Below, one piece after another: positions 7,227 to 14,939 of a DNA stretch of 15,040 bases. The position numbers and the translations under genes were made by a program. A model generated the notes under the pieces. The model had not been told where the DNA came from, did not search any database, and saw nothing but the letters and a program-made list of their open reading frames with translations. The stretch is taken from positions 1 through 15,040 of the forward strand of contig CALCEL010000054.1 in the NCBI GenBank assembly GCA_937900485.1. Reading direction: 5' to 3'. The first letter of the stretch is position 1; the number at the start of each line of letters is the position of its first letter. Source of the DNA: an uncultured Prevotellaceae bacterium. GTDB lineage: Bacteria; Bacteroidota; Bacteroidia; Bacteroidales; Bacteroidaceae.

Positions 7227-8243
7227 TCAGCTAAAAAGTTTCAACCTGCTGAACAACGGATTCTTTCTCTCCAGAATAACCATCTCAAGCACGAGAGCCA
7301 GGAACAGCAATATCGCCACAGCCACGAACTGCTCATCGTACTCTGAATACATGGACTCAGTAATATCCTCCTTCTGCATCTTGGCTATCTCATCCTCGAG
7401 GATTGACTGTGCCTGTCCGGTCTGGTCGACATGGATGTAAAGTCCGTTGCCCGCCTTGGCGATGTTCTTTCCTATGCTTTCATTCAAACGAGTGGTCACG
7501 ACATTGTCTGACTTATCCTTCTTATATCCTCCACCCGGAAGTGGTATGAGTCCTCCCTCCGCAGTACCGACAGACAAGACGAAAATCTTTATTCCCTTCT
7601 CCCCTGCCAGCTTGGCTGCCTTAATGGCACCCTCCTCATTATCCTCAGCGTCGGTGATCAGTATCAACGCCTTACCCACAGGCTTCTTTTCCGAGAAGCC
7701 TGATATGGCGCGTGTTATAGCCTCACTCAGATTCGTTCCCTGAACAGAAATCGTCGCTGGTGACAACTGGTCCATAAACATCTTGGCACTCACGTAGTCA
7801 GATGTCATCGGCAACAAGGTAATAGCCGAGCCGGCGAACGCCACGAGTCCCACCTTGTCCTCCTCGAACTGCTCCGTCAGCTTGTCCAGAATCATCTTAG
7901 ACTTATCCAGACGGCATGGGCTCACGTCACGACAGAGCATGGAGTTACTGACGTCGACAGCCATCATCACCTCAATACCCGAACGTTTCACCTCCTCATT
8001 ACGTGTTCCGTACTGCGGACGGGCAAGGACGAAAATCAGCAAAGCCAACGACGCCATCATCAGCACGAACTTCACATGACGCCTTAACGGTGAGACCTCA
8101 GGCATGAGGTCAGCAAGCAGACTCAGGTCACCGAACTTACGCAGGTTCTTTCTCATGTTATACTGCACAAGGACATACAATGCTGTCAAGAGCGGTATAA
8201 GTAATAATAAATAAAGGTATATTGGATGTGCGAATCTAAACAT
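7227..8243 (-). CDS. batB: BatB, membrane-anchored von Willebrand A protein
   Basis: A 338-residue BatB protein: two N-terminal membrane helices (about 7-27 and 58-74), the family motif ARPQYG right after the second, a vWA domain, and a C-terminal helix (about 306-324). The metal-binding MIDAS site is complete: D97-V-S-N-S101, T170 (GTNLS) and D198 (LITDAEDN), so the domain should bind a divalent ion and a partner ligand. The short C-terminal tail after the last helix is basic and aromatic. The start ATG is 17 bases after the BatA stop. BatB pairs with BatA in this operon, and with BatC, D and E is proposed to form an envelope complex that helps survival under oxygen exposure; the client is not known. 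Confidence 0.93.
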   Translation of the reverse strand: MFRFAHPIYLYLLLLIPLLTALYVLVQYNMRKNLRKFGDLSLLADLMPEVSPLRRHVKFVLMMASLALLIFVLARPQYGTRNEEVKRSGIEVMMAVDVSNSMLCRDVSPCRLDKSKMILDKLTEQFEEDKVGLVAFAGSAITLLPMTSDYVSAKMFMDQLSPATISVQGTNLSEAITRAISGFSEKKPVGKALILITDAEDNEEGAIKAAKLAGEKGIKIFVLSVGTAEGGLIPLPGGGYKKDKSDNVVTTRLNESIGKNIAKAGNGLYIHVDQTGQAQSILEDEIAKMQKEDITESMYSEYDEQFVAVAILLFLALVLEMVILERKNPLFSRLKLFS

Positions 8244-8260
8244 ATTAATATCCGTTTTTT

Positions 8261-9250
8261 CTATGGTAATCTCCTCAGGACAAAATATCTGATGATAATC
8301 TCAAGCAACAAGACAACCAGCGCCGCCAATGCGTAAGGCTCGTAGACCTCAGAGCGTTGGCTGTACTGCTTAACGTTGAACTTCGTTCTCTCCATCTTGT
8401 CTATATCCTGATAAATCTCCAGCAGCTCGGCATTCTTTTGCGCTCTGAAATAACGGCCGCCGGTCATATTGGAGATCTTATTCATCGTAGCCTCATCAAT
8501 CTCCACAGGCACCATAATCGTACCGCCGGTAGGCAGCGGATAAGGAGCCATACCATTGCGTCCGATACCAATGGTATAGATACGAATCTTATACTTCTTA
8601 GCAATCTCTGCTGATGTGATAGGAGATATCTCACCACTGTTGTTCACACCGTCTGTGAGTAAGATAATCACCTTAGACTTCGCCTTGCTATCCTTGAGAC
8701 GCAATATGGCATTCATGATACCGTCACCAATGGCCGTTCCGTCGTTGATTACACCTTTCGCCGCAATATCTCCGTCGACGGCATTGTAAAGGTTCATGAG
8801 CACCGTGTGATCAGTAGTCGGCGGGCACTGAGTATACGTGTCCCCCGCAAATATTGTGAGACCAATATTGTCATTCGGACGTTTCTCGATGAACTGCTGG
8901 GCTATCTCCTTAAGAGCCTCAACTCTGTTCGGCTTAAAGTCCTGCGTCAACATACTCGTTGACACGTCGACGGCCAGCATTATGTCAATACCCTCGACGT
9001 CAGTGTCGCTCCAGTCATGTTTCGTCTGAGGACGAGCGAGAATACACACGACGAGCACCAGGAGAACACATCTCAGCACGAACGGTAAATGAATCAGATA
9101 CAATCTGAGACTCTTATCCGTGTACCGATATTTACTTGTCTCCGGCACCTTGATTGACGGCAAGCTTTTCTTATATTTCAGTATATACCATATCGCATAT
9201 GGTATAAGAGCCAACAGCAATACGAAAAAAACAGGATTCTTAAAAAACAT
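8261..9250 (-). CDS. batA: BatA, membrane-anchored von Willebrand A protein
   Basis: A 329-residue BatA protein with the same plan as BatB: N-terminal helices (about 6-24 and 56-72), the ARPQT motif at 72-76, a vWA domain and a C-terminal helix before the tail RYFVLRRLP. MIDAS residues are intact: D95-V-S-T-S99, T172 (NDGTAIGDG) and D200 (LLTDGVNNSGE). The DGVNNSGE loop is the typical BatA form and separates it from BatB, where the loop reads DAEDNEEG. It starts 50 bases after the short BatD-like gene, with AGAGGAAA about 6 bases upstream, a more SD-like site than most genes here have. It is presumed to work with the MoxR ATPase at the head of the operon. Confidence 0.93.
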   Translation of the reverse strand: MFFKNPVFFVLLLALIPYAIWYILKYKKSLPSIKVPETSKYRYTDKSLRLYLIHLPFVLRCVLLVLVVCILARPQTKHDWSDTDVEGIDIMLAVDVSTSMLTQDFKPNRVEALKEIAQQFIEKRPNDNIGLTIFAGDTYTQCPPTTDHTVLMNLYNAVDGDIAAKGVINDGTAIGDGIMNAILRLKDSKAKSKVIILLTDGVNNSGEISPITSAEIAKKYKIRIYTIGIGRNGMAPYPLPTGGTIMVPVEIDEATMNKISNMTGGRYFRAQKNAELLEIYQDIDKMERTKFNVKQYSQRSEVYEPYALAALVVLLLEIIIRYFVLRRLP

Positions 9251-9300
9251 CTGGTTTCCTCTTTTATATTATTCGAACAACAAATATCTGCCAAGTCTCA

Positions 9301-10377
9301 TCACATAACGATAAAGAATATCCTATAAAGCAGATAGCTTACCAAAGCAAGCAACAGGAACGACGTGCCCACAACAAGTCCGACGAGGACGAGCTTCGTC
9401 TTCTTTGACCTCTTCTCCTCCACGACAATCTCCTCCGGCTGAGGTTTAGTGTCCTCCACCTTAGTCTGATTGATATACTCAATGGCATAGACAAGATTCC
9501 TGTCATTCTCATTAATAAGAGTGCTATACTTGGCGAACTTGACGAGGTCGGCAGTCTGGAACAACTCACGCAGCTCATTGATGGCATCGCCATCATTAAC
9601 ATCCTCGAGATGCTGTATAATCTCATAAGAGGTCATCTCCGTGGCGTTGAATCCATAGCGTTCTTTTATGTACTGGCGGAGAGTATCAGTAAGAGCAGTA
9701 TAATACTCCTTAGAGTCCTCACTCTGCCATATCTTATCTTCCTTTATCTTCTCAATCTTCATCATCGCCTCCTTATGAGGTGCGAGTCGCTGTTTGAGTC
9801 TGATGTGACGAATGATAGGCTTGTTGTCTTTCAGACGCACACCCACATACAACAGAATAGCTGTCACGATGACGACGATGAGCGAGAGCCACAGTAACAG
9901 TTTCCACTCGCCGAAGTCGAAAGGAGGAGACATAACGCTTTTAGAGGGGAAGATCTTCTCAGGATGAAGCGTGTCAACATTGAACGTGACTACCTTCAGA
10001 GCCATGTTGACTCCCTTGTAAGGTTTCTTATCGACCTTGACCTGCATCGCAGGTATGAAATACAATGCGGAGTCGAATGAAGTGATATAATATTTCCTTG
10101 TCAGCACCATGCGCTTCCCGTCGTTGACATACTGCGTGTCAGGTTTCGTGGCGGACACGAACTCCACGCCGGGTATGATGACCTGCAAGGAGTCATATTG
10201 TGGCAGCTCCACACTCTTACCTTTGTCGGCAGTAACCTCAAGGGTGATACCCATACGGTTTCCGATAAAGATTGCAGCAGAGTCCAGTTTATTCTGTACC
10301 GTCACCTGTTGGGCGCTCAAAGACAAGGTACTCGCCAAAAGAGCCACAAGGGACAATAAATATTTAGCTATTCTCAT
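9301..10377 (-). CDS. Short BatD-like membrane protein
   Basis: A 358-residue protein with a signal peptide (MRIAKYLLSLVALLASTLSLSAQ), an N-terminal Ig-like part (about 22-145), a membrane helix near 160-180 (LLLWLSLIVVIVTAILLYVG), a cytoplasmic helical region with TDTLRQYIKERYGFNATEMT, and a second helix near the C terminus. The layout resembles BatD in miniature, and the cytoplasmic part resembles DUF4381-type proteins that sit next to MoxR/DUF58/vWA genes. I start at ATG 10377, two bases after the DUF58 stop; a GTG at 10383 that overlaps the stop is the alternative. It may join the membrane complex as a second Ig-like partner. No enzyme motif is seen. Confidence 0.82.
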   Translation of the reverse strand: MRIAKYLLSLVALLASTLSLSAQQVTVQNKLDSAAIFIGNRMGITLEVTADKGKSVELPQYDSLQVIIPGVEFVSATKPDTQYVNDGKRMVLTRKYYITSFDSALYFIPAMQVKVDKKPYKGVNMALKVVTFNVDTLHPEKIFPSKSVMSPPFDFGEWKLLLWLSLIVVIVTAILLYVGVRLKDNKPIIRHIRLKQRLAPHKEAMMKIEKIKEDKIWQSEDSKEYYTALTDTLRQYIKERYGFNATEMTSYEIIQHLEDVNDGDAINELRELFQTADLVKFAKYSTLINENDRNLVYAIEYINQTKVEDTKPQPEEIVVEEKRSKKTKLVLVGLVVGTSFLLLALVSYLLYRIFFIVM

Positions 10378-10379
10378 TT

Positions 10380-11252
10380 TCACACGCTTCGCTTTTTGAA
10401 CATATTCATAAGAGCCTTGACATAATCCTCATCCGTACGCACAGACACACAGTCCACGTTGGACTTGGTCATCACGTGCTTCAGCCACTTCTGATACTTG
10501 ACCCACCACTCGTTGTGCGCCTTTCTCATCTTTCTTGACGACGTGTCGACGAAAATCTCATCACCCGTCTCAGCGTCTCTCATCTTGATGATGCCCACGT
10601 CAGGCATCTCCGTCATACGCTGGTCATACACCTGAAGGGCGACAACATCATGCTTCCTGTTAGCTATCACGAGCTGATTGGTATAATCCTTGTTGTCAAA
10701 GAAGTCGCTCAATATAAATAATGTGGAGTGTTTCTTTATGGCGTTCGTTACAAACTCAACAGCAGCGCCGATGTCCGTCTTGCAGCTGGACGGTTCAAAG
10801 CTCAAGAGCTCTCTGATTATGAACAATATATGTTTACGACCTTTTTTGGGTGGTATAAACTTCTCCACCTTGTCAGAGAAAAAGACGACACCGATCTTAT
10901 CGTTATTCTGAATAGCGGAAAAGGCCAGTGTGGCGGCAATCTCGGTAACCATCTGTCGTTTAGTCTGAACAGCGGTACCAAAGTCAAGACTACCAGACAC
11001 GTCGACGAGGAGCATGACAGTCAGCTCACGCTCCTCCTCAAACACCTTAATATAAGGTTTGCCGAGTCTCGCCGTGACGTTCCAGTCAATATCACGGACA
11101 TCATCTCCGTACTGGTACTCACGGACCTCCGAGAAGGCCATACCACGACCCTTGAACGCAGAGTGATACTCTCCAGCAAAGATATTCCTGGAGAGTCCCC
11201 TAGTCTTGATCTCGACCTTTCTGACACGTTGAAGTAATTCCTCTGTTTCCAT
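10380..11252 (-). CDS. DUF58 protein with vWA-like domain
   Basis: A 290-residue cytoplasmic DUF58 protein, the constant partner of MoxR ATPases. The DUF58 signature YQYGDDVRDIDWNVTAR (about 46-62) is present and preceded by the typical FKGRGMAFSEVREY. A vWA-like fold follows with a MIDAS-type D84-V-S-G-S88 and a later LSDFFDN aspartate motif. There is no signal peptide or clear membrane helix, so it should act on the cytoplasmic side, possibly as adaptor between the ATPase and BatA/BatB. The start is ATG 11252, 24 bases after the MoxR stop; the upstream in-frame TTG at 11258 is less likely. Its stop nearly touches the next start, pointing to coupled translation. Confidence 0.92.
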   Translation of the reverse strand: METEELLQRVRKVEIKTRGLSRNIFAGEYHSAFKGRGMAFSEVREYQYGDDVRDIDWNVTARLGKPYIKVFEEERELTVMLLVDVSGSLDFGTAVQTKRQMVTEIAATLAFSAIQNNDKIGVVFFSDKVEKFIPPKKGRKHILFIIRELLSFEPSSCKTDIGAAVEFVTNAIKKHSTLFILSDFFDNKDYTNQLVIANRKHDVVALQVYDQRMTEMPDVGIIKMRDAETGDEIFVDTSSRKMRKAHNEWWVKYQKWLKHVMTKSNVDCVSVRTDEDYVKALMNMFKKRSV

Positions 11253-11276
11253 AACCAAGTAAGTTGTGTCAGGAAA

Positions 11277-12272
11277 TTAAGGTACCTCAACCCTGTTGAT
11301 TATCTTACTAACGATTTCCTCGCTGTTGACGTTGCTGGCTTCCGCCTCATAAGTGAGACCTATACGGTGGCGCAGCACATCATGCGCCACTGCTCTCACA
11401 TCCTCCGGGATGACATATCCGCGATGCTTGATGAAAGCGTATGAACGTGAGGCGAGCGCCAGGTTGATAGATGCTCGAGGTGAGCCTCCGAATCCTATGA
11501 GACCTTTCAACTCCTTAAGGTTATACTTCTCCGGATAACGGGTGGCGAACACTATGTCGGCGATATACTGCTCAATCTTCTCATCGAGATAAACCTGACG
11601 CACCACGTCACGTGCCTCTTCAATCTCACGAGTTGTCATAATCGGCTTCACGTCGACCTTCTCGCCGCTGATATTCTGACGTATGATCTTCTTCTCCTCC
11701 TCGAGTTTCGGATAGTCGATGACCACCTTCAGCATGAAACGGTCCACCTGCGCCTCAGGAAGCGGATATGTACCCTCCTGCTCAATCGGGTTCTGAGTAG
11801 CCAACACGAGGAAAGGCTTCGGCAGCTCATACGTTGACGTGCTGATAGTCACCTGACGCTCCTGCATAGCCTCAAGCAAGGCACTCTGCACCTTAGCCGG
11901 CGCACGGTTGATTTCGTCCGCCAACACGAAATTAGCGAAGACAGGACCTTTCTTTGCCACGAACTCTCCATCCTTCTGGCTATATATCATTGTTCCTATC
12001 ACATCGGCAGGAAGCAGATCTGGAGTGAACTGTATACGGCTGAACTGAGCGTCAATCAAAGATGACAAGGTCTTGATAGCCTTTGTCTTAGCAAGACCAG
12101 GCACACCTTCCAGCAACACATGGCCATCGGACAGGAGTCCGATGAGCAATGACTCGACAAGATGTTTCTGTCCCACGATGGCCTGATCCATTCCTGTCAT
12201 GATATTTGTAACAAAAGAACTATGTCTTTCTATCCGTTCGTTCAACTCACGGATATCGATAGCATCTGCCAT
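11277..12272 (-). CDS. moxR: MoxR-family AAA+ ATPase
   Basis: A 331-residue MoxR-type AAA+ ATPase, first gene of the Bat operon. Walker A is GVPGLAKT (56-63), Walker B is LADE (117-120) followed by INRAPAKVQSALLEAM, and a sensor-like ATQNP follows; the GFGGSPRASINLALASR stretch in the lid region is typical. MoxR proteins are chaperone-like ATPases that remodel or activate vWA-containing partners, here presumably DUF58, BatA and BatB. I start at the ATG at 12272 (MADAIDIRELNERIERHSS), which matches the usual N terminus. A longer frame opens with GTG at 12320, but that codon lies inside the promoter -7 box and cannot be in the message. An A-rich leader (AAAACAAAGAAATAATT) precedes the ATG. Confidence 0.93.
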   Translation of the reverse strand: MADAIDIRELNERIERHSSFVTNIMTGMDQAIVGQKHLVESLLIGLLSDGHVLLEGVPGLAKTKAIKTLSSLIDAQFSRIQFTPDLLPADVIGTMIYSQKDGEFVAKKGPVFANFVLADEINRAPAKVQSALLEAMQERQVTISTSTYELPKPFLVLATQNPIEQEGTYPLPEAQVDRFMLKVVIDYPKLEEEKKIIRQNISGEKVDVKPIMTTREIEEARDVVRQVYLDEKIEQYIADIVFATRYPEKYNLKELKGLIGFGGSPRASINLALASRSYAFIKHRGYVIPEDVRAVAHDVLRHRIGLTYEAEASNVNSEEIVSKIINRVEVP

Positions 12273-12319
12273 AATTATTTCTTTGTTTTGGTTTTCGTTT
12301 GTAGTTTTATATTTGGCCA

Positions 12320-12327
12320 CAAATTTA
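12320..12327 (-). promoter_or_regulatory. Bat operon promoter, -7 box
   Basis: On the minus strand TAAATTTG (12327-12320) matches the Bacteroidetes -7 consensus TAnnTTTG. It would give a leader of about 40 bases before the MoxR ATG at 12272. No clear TTTG is seen at the -33 position, so the promoter may be moderate or helped by an activator. The sequence upstream is very A/T-rich. I see no other TAnnTTTG box in the longer gaps between Bat genes, which supports one transcript for the eight Bat genes and perhaps PAP2. Confidence 0.65.
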
Positions 12328-12520
12328 CCATTTTCATTCTATACATTCTCTTAAAATATATTAAAATAAAAACGCTTTTCGTATTTTTAGTATTTGAATA
12401 AGTGTGTCGCTGACAACACCAAGAGTGCCCGAATAGTGCCCACGTCGTTGCTCCGCACGCATTAAGGATATCTTCTTCCCGACTTTTCCAAGTCGCGTTT
12501 TAGCATAATTTTTGACGCGC

Positions 12521-12565
12521 AAAAAACGACAGTGAGGGTACGTCAATTGCTTGACACACCCTCAC
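12521..12565 (-). terminator. Intrinsic terminator overlapping the stop codon
   Basis: On the minus strand GTGAGGGT (12565-12558) pairs with ACCCTCAC (12539-12532), and inside it GTCAA (12555-12551) pairs with TTGAC (12546-12542) around a 4-base loop, with a 2x2 internal bulge. Six T (12526-12521) follow five bases later. The stop codon of the hypothetical gene (12545-12543) lies within the stem. This should end that transcript about 200 bases before the Bat promoter and so separates the two units. Confidence 0.75.
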
Positions 12566-13439
12566 CACACATCAATTTGTTCGCCTTTTGACAAGCATCA
12601 TTTCCATTTCCTTTTTCGAATAAGTTAAGTAATGAGCCTCTGAAATATCTTGTCCGCTTATCCGCATATTCAAATGATTCCTGAAGAACACGCTTCAAGC
12701 TACTATCCGTGACAATCTCGTCAGGAATACTTCTGCCGTAACACTCACTAATAACATTCTCTTCCTTATCATACCACAACATATATTCACTTAACGTCTC
12801 TTTCTCGTCAAGCTTGTTAGCGGCCACAATACTGTCACATAAAGAGAGAAATACTTCGCCCCATTTAGGAAAACTTTCCGCACACTCCTCTGAACGTACT
12901 ATGTTAATCGAATCAGATGTGTAAAAGCCCGGTATCGTCCAATCATATACACTACGAGCAAGTGCTCCTGGAGTACATACCAAATCCCCCAATTCTATCT
13001 CTCCGGCTGAAATTTTCTTGTAAAAATATTCAGGTTTGAAGGCATAACAACTTACTTTGCGATTTGAATTGGAGAAAATCACGACAGAGTCAAAATCATA
13101 AAAATCAATATACTCTCTGTCATAAACCAAGGAAGAGTGACTAAAACCACAATAATGAGGATCAGAGTCTCTGTCATAAGAATTTCGAGTTATTTCCTCC
13201 ATATACTCATCATATGAAGCCGGTATGAAGCCATTTCTCAGTTGACATGATAAACCTTTGAAATTATTAAAACTGTCATGCACATAATATCTGCACCAGA
13301 AATCATTACCATTTTCAGGATATTTACAACAATTTCTATTATAATAACAGGTTACGCCCTCCAAACCCTCTTCAAAAATCGGATCATTATAAATGCGTAT
13401 GTTTCGCTTTCTTAGACTATCCCCATAACCACTTGACAT
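12543..13439 (-). CDS. Unrecognised Cys/Tyr-rich protein, 5' end uncertain
   Basis: I do not recognise this protein. From the first ATG (13439) it has 298 residues, 13 of them Cys, spread over the whole length (for example CCKYPENGNDFWCRYY), with many Tyr, Ser, Asp and Phe. The Cys content and polar aromatic make-up suggest a secreted or surface protein, yet no signal peptide is seen at this start. The codons before the ATG (frame reading SSPIDYGYAVPRTLF) still look coding and stay open into the peptidase gene on the other strand, and the ATG is preceded by a T-run, not an A-rich site. So the real start may be lost or upstream, and the gene may be truncated. In another frame the bases just upstream encode a hydrophobic stretch (FIGRYLFLLLLT), so a frameshifted signal sequence is also possible. 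It ends in a clear terminator. Composition is A/T-rich: 20 of 60 bases are G or C in the row starting 13081. Confidence 0.6.
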   Translation of the reverse strand: MSSGYGDSLRKRNIRIYNDPIFEEGLEGVTCYYNRNCCKYPENGNDFWCRYYVHDSFNNFKGLSCQLRNGFIPASYDEYMEEITRNSYDRDSDPHYCGFSHSSLVYDREYIDFYDFDSVVIFSNSNRKVSCYAFKPEYFYKKISAGEIELGDLVCTPGALARSVYDWTIPGFYTSDSINIVRSEECAESFPKWGEVFLSLCDSIVAANKLDEKETLSEYMLWYDKEENVISECYGRSIPDEIVTDSSLKRVLQESFEYADKRTRYFRGSLLNLFEKGNGNDACQKANKLMCGEGVSSN

Positions 13440-13499
13440 AAAAAGCGTACGAGGAACCGCATAGCCATAGTCAATAGGAGAAGAAACAGATAACGACCA

Positions 13500-14939
13500 A
13501 TGAACAAGAAAACAATTATCACAATCATCCTCGCCGCTGCCACCATCACCGCGACGGCGCAATCCCTCACCAAGCAGCAGATGCTGGAGGACTACGACCA
13601 GCTGTACACGACGCTGACAACGAAGGTGCCGCACTTCGCCGTGCGCAAGCGTGTGACGGGCATCGACATCCCCAAGGAACTGCGGCGCATACGGCACGAC
13701 ATCGACACCGTGACCTGCGACGGCGGTTTCTACGACGTCATCTTCCGCGCCCTCGCCGCCTGCAACGACAAGCATATCAGCCCCAACCAGACCCGTGACT
13801 CCGTGGTTATGGCTCATACGATGGATGCCTACAGGAACCACTTCCGCTACGGCAATGCCAATGCCAAAGGCGTTTTCTACATCGACGGCAAGTACCTGAC
13901 GCTTGGCTTCAAGGACAAGGACACCGAGGTCATCCCATTCTTCGCCGAACTGACCCACGTGAACGGCATCCCCGTTGACAAGTACGTGGCCAAGTACAAC
14001 AGCCGCGTGAACAGTGCCAACCGCTGGGACTTCAAGCACAAGAAGGCGTGGGCCAGCAGCCTCTTCAACCCGCGCATCATCTACAAGACCGACAAGTTCA
14101 CGTGGACGGTCGTTATCGACGGCAAGCCGCAGACCTTCGACATGACGGGGCTGGCGTACAACATACCCCGCGTCAAATCCGACAACGGAGCCTACAAGGT
14201 GAACTACTTCGACCGCGACTCCACGCTCTACATCCGCATCCCAGAGATGAAAATCGGCCAGGCCGAATGGCTTGAGAACCAGATTGCCAGTCACAAGGGC
14301 AAGGCCATCCGTCGCGTCATCATCGATGTGCGCGGCAATGGCGGCGGCAACGACATGACGTGGCACCGCGTCCTCTCGGCCATCATTGACCGCCCCCTGC
14401 ATTATAGCATCCGACAGGCCGTGAAAGACCTCAGCGTCCTCGGTGGCGAATACACAGCCCCCCGCGAAATCAAGGTTTATGGCGACCGCCTCACCGCCTT
14501 TCTCGACGAGGACAGCGAGACCACGCTGCAGCCCAGCGACCGCACCATCGGCTACGGCGGCACCATCTACATCATGTTTGACCACAACATCTTCTCCTCC
14601 ACCTACGCCCTTCTCTCCGCCTGTCTCGGCAGCGACCGCCTCGTCAGCGTAGGCCAACCCAGCGGCTTCCTCGGAGGACTCGGCGGCCCCCCGTGGAGCG
14701 ACATCCTCCGCCACTCGCGCTTCTCCTACCGCTATCCCATCACGCTGGAGATAACCGACGCCGACGCCGCCAATCCCGAGACCTACTACAAAGACCAAGT
14801 GGAGATAGAAGTTTGGCCAACCATCGAGCAACTGCGTACCCAGACCTTCTACGACGGTGGCCAGCACACCGAGGACTTCCTCTACAACCACGACTGGGTG
14901 TTCCGCAGGATATTGGAGGAGTCGAAGAATGTTAAATAG
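13500..14939 (+). CDS. S41-family peptidase, secreted
   Basis: A 479-residue secreted or periplasmic protein of the S41 (C-terminal processing / tricorn-like) peptidase family. It starts with a signal peptide (MNKKTIITIILAAATITATA), followed by a helical N-terminal region with the family-like LAACNDKH (His near residue 92) and an S41 core: IIDVRGNGGG near 275-283 and the nucleophile region HNIFSSTYALLSACLGSDR, where Ser366 or Ser367 is the likely catalytic serine. The next motif reads VGQPSGFLGG; the general-base Lys of Ctp-type enzymes (GK in VGEPTFGKG) is replaced by Leu, so a tricorn-like His-based mechanism or lost activity is possible. It is the only plus-strand gene and is visibly GC-rich (36 of 60 bases in the row starting 14461), unlike its neighbours, which suggests separate origin. 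No promoter or terminator is recognised for it. Confidence 0.82.
   Translation: MNKKTIITIILAAATITATAQSLTKQQMLEDYDQLYTTLTTKVPHFAVRKRVTGIDIPKELRRIRHDIDTVTCDGGFYDVIFRALAACNDKHISPNQTRDSVVMAHTMDAYRNHFRYGNANAKGVFYIDGKYLTLGFKDKDTEVIPFFAELTHVNGIPVDKYVAKYNSRVNSANRWDFKHKKAWASSLFNPRIIYKTDKFTWTVVIDGKPQTFDMTGLAYNIPRVKSDNGAYKVNYFDRDSTLYIRIPEMKIGQAEWLENQIASHKGKAIRRVIIDVRGNGGGNDMTWHRVLSAIIDRPLHYSIRQAVKDLSVLGGEYTAPREIKVYGDRLTAFLDEDSETTLQPSDRTIGYGGTIYIMFDHNIFSSTYALLSACLGSDRLVSVGQPSGFLGGLGGPPWSDILRHSRFSYRYPITLEITDADAANPETYYKDQVEIEVWPTIEQLRTQTFYDGGQHTEDFLYNHDWVFRRILEESKNVK

Noticed and set aside
12361..12546. A 61-codon minus-strand frame between the unknown gene and MoxR
   Set aside because: It begins with TTG inside the terminator stem, has no leader, and runs through the A/T-rich promoter region; the translation shows no family features.
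13434..13500. TTGACA at 13433-13438 as a -35 box for the peptidase gene
   Set aside because: No -10-like or TAnnTTTG element follows at a suitable distance, and TTGACA is not the Bacteroidetes consensus.
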